From assembly GCA_032717465.1 (NCBI GenBank), contig CM064713.1, forward strand, positions 12,219,682-12,283,681: a stretch of 64,000 nucleotides of DNA, read 5' to 3'. Position 1 is the stretch's first letter. Each line of letters starts with the position of its first letter. Source of the DNA: Coenobita brevimanus (lineage: Eukaryota; Arthropoda; Malacostraca; Decapoda; Coenobitidae). The notes under the pieces were generated by a model. That model was not told the origin of the DNA, did no database searches, and saw only the letters and a list, made by a program, of their open reading frames with translations. A program made the translations under genes and the position numbers. Below are positions 56,186 through 64,000 of the stretch, one piece after another.

Positions 56186-57558
56186 CTAAAGTCTAGATAA
56201 GCAATCTGCAATAACATTTTCTTTCCCCTTGACATGTTGTATGTCTAATGAATACTCCTGAAGAAGTAGACTCCATCTTGTCAGTCTCTGATTTTTATCT
56301 TTAAACTTACTTAGGAATTTCAGTGGGTTATGATCGGTATAAATGACTATGGGGTCAAAACCAGAACACAAATAAAATGAAAAATGCTGTAAACCCAAAA
56401 TCAAGGCCAAAAGCTCTTTCTCAATAGTTGAGTAGTTCTTTTGAGGTGGAGTGAACTTCTTACTGTAATAAGATACAGGGTGTTCAATACCCTGATCATC
56501 CTCTTGCAGAAAAACAGCCCCAGCTCCTGTATCACTTGCATCAACAGTCATCTTAAAAGGCTTAGCAAAATTTGGAGTAGCAAGCACTGGCTGACTTAAT
56601 AGGATAGCTTTAAGTTTGCTGAAAGAGGATTCACAGTTATCGGTCCAGACAAATTTAACTCCCTTTTTCAGTAGGTCTGTAAGTAGTGATACAAGAATTG
56701 AAAAGTTAAGAACAAATCTCCTGTAATAACCTACCATTCCCAAAAATCTTTGTAGCTCTTTCCTACTTTTAGGTCTGGGAAGATCACTTATAACCTGAAC
56801 CTTAGCTCCTGGTAGTGCAACATGTCCATCACCAATTACGTACCCAAGGTACTGAACTTTAGCTTGACCAAACTCACACTTTGATAAATTAGCTACAAGA
56901 TTAGCCTGAACCAAACGCTCAAGAAATTTACTGACATGGCATAGGTGATCTTTCCAGTTGTCACTGAAGATTAATACATCATCAATATAAACAACACACC
57001 CTGCCAAACCCTCTGTTACAACATCCATGAGCTTCTGAAATGTGGCTGGTGCATTCTTCATACCATATGGCATTACAGAACATGCAAAAGTCTTTCCTAG
57101 TGTTACAGAACATGAGATCTCCCTAGCACGTTCAGTCATAGGTACTTGCCAGTATCCCTTTAACAAATCAAACATACTTATGTACCTAGCCTTTCTGATC
57201 TTGTCTATGCAATCTTCCACGCGAGGGAGAGGGTGTCTGTTTTGGTTATCTGATTAACACATCTGTAGTCGATACAAAGCTGCTGTGACCCACCTGGCTT
57301 AGGGATTAGAGTGACAGGAGAACTCCACTCGCTCTGACAGGGCTCAATTATCTTGTGGTCCAACAGGTAGCCAAGCTCCTTCTGGATGAGAGGAACTTTC
57401 ACTGAGTTCACACGGTAAGGAGGCAGTTTAATTGGCTTTGCGTCTCCAACATCGACATCATGCATCAACACAGTGGTTCTTCCTGGAGTGGCCAAACAGT
57501 AGTTCAAAGAGTGAGAAGCCCAGTGATTCATTTGGAGATTCTCTTGCGGCAAATACAA
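56186..57558 (-). pseudogene. Reverse transcriptase and RNase H of H
   Basis: Two overlapping frames. 57,205-57,558 holds the RT start (HDVDVGDAKPIKLPPYRV, IIEPCQSEWSSPVTLIPK, CIDYRCVN). A one-base shift near 57,255 leads to 56,186-57,220 (344 codons): RT motif A FDLLKGYWQ (D18), PYGMKNAPATFQ, catalytic YIDD (78-81), FLGMVGYYRRF; then RNase H with TVDASDTGAGAV (D227), TIEKELLAL (E267/E269) and TDHNPLKFL (D296), ending VIADCLSRL. All catalytic residues are present; only the frameshift breaks it. No chromodomain or integrase follows; the polypurine tract and LTR come next. Confidence 0.9.
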
Positions 57559-58120
57559 CGAATGGAAGACCTTTATCCCAGTCTTTCTGATGTTCCAAAC
57601 AGTATTTCTTGAGCATCGATTTGAATGTTTGATGATATCTCTCCAACACTCCTTGGGTCTGGGGATGGTAAGCTGAAGACGTAATCTGGGTGATGCCCAA
57701 CTCTTTCAGAGACTGCTTGAAAACATTTGACATGAAATTACTTCCCCGGTCTGACTGTACCTCCTTGGGCAGACCAAACTTGGTGAAGAACCCTAGCATT
57801 TCCTTAACCACGTTCTTTGCTGAGATATTTCTAAGTGGAATGGCTTCAGGATAACAAGTAGCCATATCAATCAGGGTCAACACATAAGAAAATCCTGAAG
57901 AAGTCTTGGGAAGAGGGCCCACAATATCCACCAACACACGGGTGAATGGCGCCTCAAAAGGAGGAATGGGAACTAGAGGTGCAACCTTTTCGGTCTGATT
58001 ACACTTCCCCACAACTTGACAGGTGTGACAAGACTTACAATACCAGGAAACATCCCTGAAGATACCTGGCCAGTAGAAGTGTTTCAAAATGCGTGCCACA
58101 GTCTTCCAAGGGGTCCTGCC
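57458..58120 (-). pseudogene. Integrase of H, upstream of RT
   Basis: Frame 57,458-58,099 (213 codons): WPGIFRDVSWYCKSCHTCQ (cysteines 24 and 27 of the zinc finger), VDIVGPLP (D58), SDRGSNF (D117) and HPQTQGVLERYHQ (E153), spacing D,D-35-E. The zinc-finger histidines should lie just before, at the end of the gag-protease frame, but both expected positions read proline (APDSS, AGPLG). A frameshift at about 58,115 separates the halves. At about 57,480, after FELLFGH, the frame jumps directly into pre-RT sequence, so the integrase C-terminal domain is deleted. Confidence 0.88.
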
Positions 58121-60222
58121 AAACTGGAATCAGGAGCCACTCTAATGATATCCTGCCTACAAACACGAGGGATGACAACTTGATGTACAACCTCCCATTC
58201 ACGGTCGGCTGATGCTGTTGGGGGTTTCCACTTCCTCATAAGTACTCCTGACTTTATATAATAACAAGTAGAAGCACCAGCTGACTCTTCCTCACTGCAA
58301 GCGGAGTTAGCTAGACCTTCCAACTCAGGGTCAGCAACCTGCAACTCAACCAACTCTTGACGAGACAAATTATCAACACTACGCGGTACTGCCTCATCTG
58401 GTGAGTGGTCCAAATTAGCAAGAAAAGTTTCAGCTAGGATAACATCATCATCATCATTATCCTCTAAGTCACCAGTAACTTTAGACTTAGCCCTAGTGAC
58501 AGCACATGCAGGGAACACATCAAGGACACCACAATCCTTTGCCGCAGCCACTGGCTCACTAGACAACTGAGGAGCTGGACACACTTGACTTCCACCAATA
58601 TCATTTCCAAGTAAGAAAGTTACACCTGACATTGGGAGTGTCTCAACCAACCCAACCATAACGGAGCCATTAACAAAACCAGACTCTAAATTCACTCTGC
58701 ACAGAGGGACAGAGAAGTAATTATTCCCTACACTTTGTAAGATTACGGTTTCATCAGAGGAATTAACATTAGAGCCTAGAACACTGGTCAGCATAAGGGA
58801 TTGGCAAGCACCTGTATCACGATATATTTTAACTGATTTCCTGTCATTACTGTCCAGAGGACTGACAAAACCATCAGACAGGAAATTAGCACATGAACTC
58901 TTGAAAGTGTCACCCATGTTACTGCTCAAAAGAGGAGCTTCATCATGAGAATTTAATTTACCCCTCAAAGCAGGTTCAGTTAACTCAGTTAAAGAATTCT
59001 GGGAACTCTCAAGGGTGGACACTAGACCAATTGACTGAATATTTAAAGACTCCTTTTTGTTCACATCACGCTGTCTCCTGAAACATTTCTCCGTAGTATG
59101 ACCAAGCTTACTACAATAAGTACATTTACTTTTCTGAAATCTAGAGGTGGAGCTGGTATTTACTTCCTGAGAAACATCATCTTTATTCTCTTTCCTGTTA
59201 CCTGTACTCTGAGTAGAGGCAACGTACTTACTCTCAGCTTTCCTTTTTTCTCTAGAATATCTCTTGTGAGTGAGAACATATTCATCAGCTAAGACTGCAG
59301 CATCAGACAAATTATCTATTCTTTTCTCATCAAGATATAGGCTTATATCATTATTAATACACCTTTTGAAGTCCTCCAGCAAAATCATCTGCTTAAATTT
59401 GTCAAAATCAGAATCCACATTCTTAGAATTTAACCACTGCTCTAACAGATCTTCTTTGATTTTTGCATACTCAACATGGGATTGCTTATCTTGCTTATAA
59501 GTTGTCCTAAATTTTACTCTATAGGCTTCAGGAACAAGCTCATAGGCCTTAAGAATCAAGCTCTTAACTACATCATAATTATCACATTGATCCTGAGGCA
59601 AAGATGCATAAGTTACTTGAGCTTTACCGGTGAGAACAGTTTGAAGGAGTACTGGCCAATACTTTTTGGGCCAATTAAAACTTGTAGCTACCCTCTCAAA
59701 CAACTGAAAATACTTTGTTAAATCAGATTCATTAAAAGGAGGGACAAGTTTAACATTTTGAGCCACATCAAAATCATCAGAGCTAGATGATCCAGTTCCA
59801 CCTTGTTTCATGCGATACTCATGGTCTGCCTGAATCCTAGCAAGTTCAATTTGTGCCTGAGCCTGTACCTGTGCCTCCTGAATACGAGCCTGAGATTCAG
59901 CCTCCTTAGCATTTGCCTGAAATTCAGCCTCCTGAATACGAGCCTGAGACTCCGCCTCCTTAGCCTGAGACTCAGCCTCCTTAGCACGTGCCTGAAACTC
60001 AGCCTCCTTAACACGAGCCTCCTGCAGAGTTAGCTGTAACTTGGCTATTTCAATCTGCGTTTGCTCATTTAGAGGAGTTACATTAAACAAGCTATTATTA
60101 ATCATGCCAACAATTTGATCTTTAGAATGAATGATGAGAGTGAACTGCAATTCCCAATTGTTGAGCAACAAGCTTAAGTTCATTCTTTGTTCTGTTTTCT
60201 GCATCACACACTGTTTGCACAT
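58084..60222 (-). CDS. Gag-protease polyprotein of H
   Basis: 712 codons open in one frame, so gag and protease are fused without shift. Residues 66-135 are a highly repetitive alanine/glutamate/glutamine coiled coil (AKEAESQA, RIQEAEFQ units). 165-320 is a helical capsid-like domain (YFQLFERVATSFNWP, LKAYELVPEAYR). A CCHC knuckle has C367, C370, H375, C380. The aspartic protease has DTGA at 469-472 and FLLGNDIGG at 536-544. The last 100 residues lead into integrase and end at the frameshift near 58,115. The open frame suggests recent activity; the start ATG is at 60,222 but other upstream-proximal methionines are possible. Confidence 0.85.
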   Translation of the reverse strand: MCKQCVMQKTEQRMNLSLLLNNWELQFTLIIHSKDQIVGMINNSLFNVTPLNEQTQIEIAKLQLTLQEARVKEAEFQARAKEAESQAKEAESQARIQEAEFQANAKEAESQARIQEAQVQAQAQIELARIQADHEYRMKQGGTGSSSSDDFDVAQNVKLVPPFNESDLTKYFQLFERVATSFNWPKKYWPVLLQTVLTGKAQVTYASLPQDQCDNYDVVKSLILKAYELVPEAYRVKFRTTYKQDKQSHVEYAKIKEDLLEQWLNSKNVDSDFDKFKQMILLEDFKRCINNDISLYLDEKRIDNLSDAAVLADEYVLTHKRYSREKRKAESKYVASTQSTGNRKENKDDVSQEVNTSSTSRFQKSKCTYCSKLGHTTEKCFRRQRDVNKKESLNIQSIGLVSTLESSQNSLTELTEPALRGKLNSHDEAPLLSSNMGDTFKSSCANFLSDGFVSPLDSNDRKSVKIYRDTGACQSLMLTSVLGSNVNSSDETVILQSVGNNYFSVPLCRVNLESGFVNGSVMVGLVETLPMSGVTFLLGNDIGGSQVCPAPQLSSEPVAAAKDCGVLDVFPACAVTRAKSKVTGDLEDNDDDDVILAETFLANLDHSPDEAVPRSVDNLSRQELVELQVADPELEGLANSACSEEESAGASTCYYIKSGVLMRKWKPPTASADREWEVVHQVVIPRVCRQDIIRVAPDSSLAGPLGRLWHAF

Positions 60223-60330
60223 TTGACAAAAAAATCTTTGGCTTCATCAAGCGTAGTAATAGTAGACATCATGAATAAATCACAGTCACAAAATATCAGG
60301 CAATATCCTTATGATAATATCCTGAATATC

Positions 60331-60347
60331 CTGATAAGAGGTCGCCA
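60331..60347 (-). other. Primer-binding site of H
   Basis: On the minus strand, six bases after the LTR end, TGGCGACCTCTTATCAGG. The first ten bases are the same as in B2 (TGGCGACCTC); the CCA-end complement of arginine tRNAs begins TGGCGACC. Identity of the tRNA is inference. Confidence 0.65.
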
Positions 60348-60353
60348 AATTTA

Positions 60354-61092
60354 TGTTACAGAACAGAGAAAACTGTCCCGCAAAGTTCCAGGTTCAAAAC
60401 AAAAGAGTTAAGTAAAATTACAAGTTAAAGTTTAATGCTCAAACTAACAACTAAACATTCAGGACTCATAAGGATAATGTAATGGCAAAAAACAGGTTAA
60501 ATATATGGTTAACTGCAATAGCCTCTATTAACACGAAATTAGCAAGAGTAAATTTATCTAAGTCAGCCCTAATAAAATGAGAAAACCGGCTAATGCTCAG
60601 TGAATGCAAGATATATTATTACAGATACAAAATGTTATTAATAATGGCTGACACCCAAAACACATGAATCACAAAAACCTTACTAGGCCTAAGAATTAAC
60701 ACCTTATGCTACACAGTACAAGAAAAAATGCAATAACACTTATACTCAAATTACACAGCTGCTAGATGGTTGGAGACTTCCTGAGCACTCACAATAATAA
60801 CAACTGTACAGGGGAGGACAGAGATGTGAGCAAAATGAGGAGTAGATCTAAGTGGCAATTAATGCAGAGACTGAGCTCATTATATAGGGGCCGGCAGAGC
60901 TTGATACAACTTGTAAGAAGGACGCGCAAATGAAGCCATAGGGGACAAAGAGTTGACAATCCTGCTCTGAACAACAGTTAGAACGACTTACTCTACTATA
61001 AGGGGGGAGTGAGGTAGAACACGCTCGTGATCAAACATGCAGCGTACTGTACGTTAGAATTACACAAAGGATGATGAAATCGTAGGCTATGT

Positions 61093-61096
<4 letters not shown>
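60354..61096 (-). repeat. 5' LTR of H, 743 bases
   Basis: TGTTACAGAACAG ... GTAGGCTATGTAACA. Near-identical to 55,373-56,123. TATATAA box on the minus strand near 60,878-60,890. Confidence 0.93.
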
Positions 61097-61168
<72 letters not shown>

Positions 61169-61394
61169 CTCTGAGAAATGATAGATGAGGGCATTATAAG
61201 CAAGAACGTTATATCGTCATGAGTCCAGATCCCAACCGTTGCAGGGCTCAATGATGACATTTATGGGCTAAAATAGTCTCCCTCATAATCCACTCATAAT
61301 GGCATCCGTAATTTTAGCTCCGTAATGGTTGAGATTTTGACACATGTTGATATATATATGTATATTTCTTAAATTATTCTTTCATCTGTCATCT
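61097..61394. repeat. (TA)n tract and spacer
   Basis: (TA)n to about 61,166, the right half of the tract invaded by H, then about 220 bases without recognised features. Confidence 0.8.
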
Positions 61395-61940
61395 TAAGGT
61401 GACCAGATTTATTGCAGCTAAAAGCGGGACGCGCGCGCGCGTGCGTGTGTCTATATAAATAGATAGGTAGATAGATATAGATATAGATAGATAGTTAGAT
61501 AGGCAGATAGAGAAATAGACAGATAGATATAGATAGATAGATATATAGACAGATAGATATTGACTAATGTGACAGCGGCCGCTGCTGCGCTACACCTCAA
61601 ACTGAGGCTGCTAATCAAACACTACCGTCTCCTACGAACTCCGAACATACCGTACGGTACAGTGAATGGGTCGACCAAAGTTACCAGCTAGTGAGCATTA
61701 CAGATTTTATATCAATAATTCGGTATTATATTTGGTTAGGATTATGCATAATTTTTCTAATTCATCCTAATTTCATAAAAGAAGGTCATGCTATAACTAA
61801 TGCAACAGCAAGTTTCTCAAAGCGGGACAATTAAGATAATTTGCTCAAAAAGTGGGACATTCTAGTCACAATTAAAAAAGCGGGACAGACGCCCAAAAAG
61901 CGGGACTGTCCCGCCTAAAAGCGGAACTTTGGTCACCTTA
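61395..61940. mobile_element. hAT-like MITE with internal GATA repeats, 546 bases
   Basis: Left end TAAGGTGACCAGA, right end reverse complement TAAGGTGACCAAA. Flanks GTCATCT at 61,388-61,394 and 61,941-61,947. Subterminal AAAAGCGGGAC motifs occur in both orientations (61,417-61,430 left; several between 61,817 and 61,925 right). Interior holds (CG)n/(TG)n and a long imperfect (GATA)n (61,459-61,562). No coding capacity. Confidence 0.75.
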
Positions 61941-61947
61941 GTCATCT

Positions 61948-62549
61948 CCCAACGTTACACCCTTTTCTTCCTTGGACACACTGTATGTACTGCCATGTTG
62001 AAGGTGACCTAGATAAAACAGTTATAATCTTAATGGGCATTTTGTGCTCAAGTCAGCTGACATTCACTTTATTTATTTTTTTGTTTCAGATATGTGGCTG
62101 AGTAGGAATATCTTTGATAAAAAAGAAAAAAAAAAAGAGAGCGTGGAGAATGTTTCTTTTTTATTACGAAAAGTAGCAAAGTTAAACATGACGTCTGAAG
62201 CACGAGAACTTTCTTACTGAAGCGGTTAATGAAGATTGTATCTAAAGCACAGTGTTAGAAGAGACTCTAAATTGCTTATTATAGTATAAAAAGAACAAGA
62301 GAGTAATAAATATCGTAATCAGAATTAAGAGAAGCAATGTATTAAACCATTTGAACACAAGGTGCATAAAAACCAAACCAAAATGAAAAACCATATGGAA
62401 AACAAAAGTCTAAAGCATTAAAACGTGCATTAACACGTATTAAAAGATAAATTAATGAAACAGGAAGGGTTCGTATGATAAAAATAAAGAATGAAAAATA
62501 GCAAAGAATATCTTCAAGAAATCAAGATGAAAAAGACAGGGAAAAAGTA

Positions 62550-62591
<42 letters not shown>

Positions 62592-62947
62592 TCCCAGCTG
62601 AAGGCCCCTCTGCCCGTTCCATTTTAATGGACATGTTTTTTTATTATTTTTTCCTGAATGCCAGAAGAGTGTGACGCTATTCGATTGCCGCATGCATTTT
62701 GGTTTGGTGGGAAGGGACGACCGGTAGGAATGGGAGGAAAGGGGACAAAAGAAAATAGGTAGAAAGGACAGAATGAGAACTGAATGAATGAGGTTGAACA
62801 CAGACATGAGGGTAGGTAAGTGGAACAAGAATAACGCAGGCGGTGAAGTATGGAAAGACTATTTTGGCTACACTAGACCAGCGTTTGACTTACTACAAAC
62901 TACCAATATTCTAATGTCCGTGTGCAGCTTCTGTTTGCGGGATACTA
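61948..62947. other. Spacer without recognised genes
   Basis: AT-rich, no coding family recognised. (GA)n at about 62,554-62,589, which generates serine/leucine repeat frames on the minus strand. Confidence 0.5.
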
Positions 62948-64000
62948 CGAGGGGTGATTAGAAAGAAATGACAGTGAGTCCATAAACTTTTATTAGCATG
63001 AAGAACTATCAAACTATGACTCACATTCCTTCAAAGTACTCCCCTCCAACCTCTATGCAGCGTTTCATTCTCTTTCTCCACTTCATGAAGCAAGTGTGGT
63101 ATTCTGAAGACGGTATACTTCGGAGTTCTGAATTGACGGTCCGTGCCAAGTCTTGGATGCGATGAAATTGCTTTCCAGCGATGGCAGATTTAATTTTTGG
63201 AGACAACCAAAAGGCACAGGGAGCCAGGTCATGGGAGTAGGGTGGGTGGGGAAGCAGAGTTATACCTTGTTGTTCCAGGTACTGCATAGTGAGGCGAGCT
63301 TTGTGGGGTGCAGCATTGTCGTGGTGCAGCAAAAGGCAAGACCGACGGCGGGTTGGTGCGGTGTTGGCCTTGTGTTCCAAGACTTGTGGAAGGACCTGGT
63401 CTGTGTAGTATTGGGCTGTGATAGTGGACTTTTCAGGCATCACATCCACGCATATTGGTCCTTGAGAATTGAAAAAGATGGTGAAAAGGCGCTTCCAGCT
63501 GCGAAATCCTTCCTTCAAAATCTGAGGTCGAGGGTCTTCATCGCCCAACCACACCATGTTTGACTGCTTGTCACGGGTTGTGAAGAATGAAATCCAACAC
63601 TCATCTCCAGTAGCAACATCTGAGAACCGTTTTGGACCATTTAGTTCAAATTCAGCAAGCCAGACACGACAAATCCTCACCCGTTCAGCCTTTTGCTCAT
63701 CAGTCAACAAATGGGGTATCCATCGACAACACTTCTTCCTCAGGTGTAATTGTTCATGCACGATGTCATATGCACTCCCATAACTGATATCAAGCTCCAA
63801 GTCTAAGAACCTAAGAGTTACAGTTGGATCCTCGTCAATGATGGACCGTGCACAGACAGTTGTTGCTTCGGTCACGGATGTCCGGGGGCGTCCAGAGCGT
63901 TGTTCATCTTTCAATTCAGTTTTTCCTGCTGTGAAAGCACGAATCCAGCGGGAAACAGTTTCCAGGGAAGAAGTAGTGTCTGGATAAACTTGTAATAATT
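62948..64000 (-). mobile_element. mariner element, cut by window edge
   Basis: Minus-strand mariner. The 3' end lies at a TA dinucleotide (62,946-62,947) followed by CGAGGGGTGATTAGAAAGAA, the terminal inverted repeat type of mariners. The other end lies outside the window, so the inverted partner cannot be checked. Confidence 0.8.
63021..64000 (-). pseudogene. mariner transposase with third catalytic D changed to A
   Basis: The frame is open from the window edge to TGA at 63,021-63,023. Numbering from the methionine codon at 63,914, it contains a helix-turn-helix region (RSGRPRTSVTEA), LTDEQKAERVRIC, first catalytic D in TGDECW (D104), second in HHDNAAPH (D199), and the SHDLAPCAFWL block where the D34D aspartate should be at 234 but reads alanine (codon GCC). 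SPDLAP is also changed to SHDLAP. Upstream the frame continues (ETVSRWIRAF), so about 33 more codons are seen before the edge. Transposase would cut and paste at TA; with the third D lost it should be catalytically dead. Confidence 0.88.

Larger units (their letters stand above)
55373..61096 (-). mobile_element. Ty3/gypsy element H (minus), Gmr1-like domain order
   Basis: A 5,724-base element with LTRs 55,373-56,123 (3') and 60,354-61,096 (5'). By eye I count about 16 substitutions and one 8-base indel between them, so it is fairly young. Minus-strand order: primer-binding site, gag, CCHC knuckle, protease, integrase, RT, RNase H. Integrase before RT is the order of Gmr1-type Ty3/gypsy elements and of copia, while the RT, RNase H and D,D-35-E sequences are Ty3/gypsy-like. 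Three disruptions (near 58,115, 57,480 and 57,255) break pol. It lies within (TA)n, so a target duplication cannot be recognised. Confidence 0.88.

Noticed and set aside
59803..60033. Leucine/serine-rich plus-strand frame
   Set aside because: Antisense of the coiled-coil repeats in the H Gag.
63153..63783. Plus-strand frames of 136 and 75 codons
   Set aside because: Antisense of the mariner transposase.

Overview
The window is eukaryotic repeat DNA. I see no host gene, rRNA, CRISPR or prokaryotic-style operon. Long (TA)n, (CA)n, (GA)n and (GATA)n tracts, non-LTR and LTR retrotransposons, a tRNA-derived SINE, TTAA-flanked and hAT-like DNA elements and a mariner transposase fill it. Together with a degenerate CCTAA-rich block this suggests an arthropod, most likely a large-genome (decapod-like) crustacean; that assignment is inference.

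Layout. 1-1.6 kb: RTE-type LINE (minus) carrying a 29-base tail of another LINE. 2-9 kb: I-like LINE (minus) with zinc-knuckle ORF1, endonuclease, RT and RNase H, split by a TTAA element. 10.2-10.5 kb: hAT-like MITE. 10.9-14.7 and 28.1-28.9 kb: two tandem LINE copies (family C); the second is split by LTR element B1 (14,737-28,086), which itself holds a TTAA element, an env-bearing Ty3/gypsy fragment (E1) with a SINE inside it, and a LINE A copy. 29.1-29.7 kb: TTAA element. 30.5-43.8 kb: E2, a second env-bearing element (minus), split by LINE A2, which is split by LTR element B2. 44.6-47.8 kb: nearly full-length LINE A4 (minus). 48.1-53.8 kb: degenerate Ty3/gypsy element G (minus) carrying a hAT-like and a TTAA element. 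55.4-61.1 kb: Ty3/gypsy element H (minus) with near-identical LTRs. 61.4-61.9 kb: hAT-like MITE. 62.9-64 kb: mariner.

The order of events can be read from target-site duplications and host sequence resuming after each insert: E2 before LINE A2 before B2, and LINE C2 before B1 before its own passengers. LINE A was repeatedly active: five copies here, all ending in (ATAG)n on their sense strand.

Most interesting: element H has the order gag-protease-integrase-RT-RNase H, with integrase ahead of RT as in Gmr1-type Ty3/gypsy elements. B1 and B2 share a related gag-protease-integrase-zinc-finger body in which integrase core, RT and RNase H are missing at the same place, so they look like a non-autonomous family using the same start of the primer-binding site as H. 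E1 keeps a long env-like frame (furin-type site, fusion-peptide-like segment, C-terminal membrane helix) next to a 509-base inverted LTR palindrome. All coding regions are broken except possibly the mariner frame, which is open to the window edge but has lost a catalytic aspartate.
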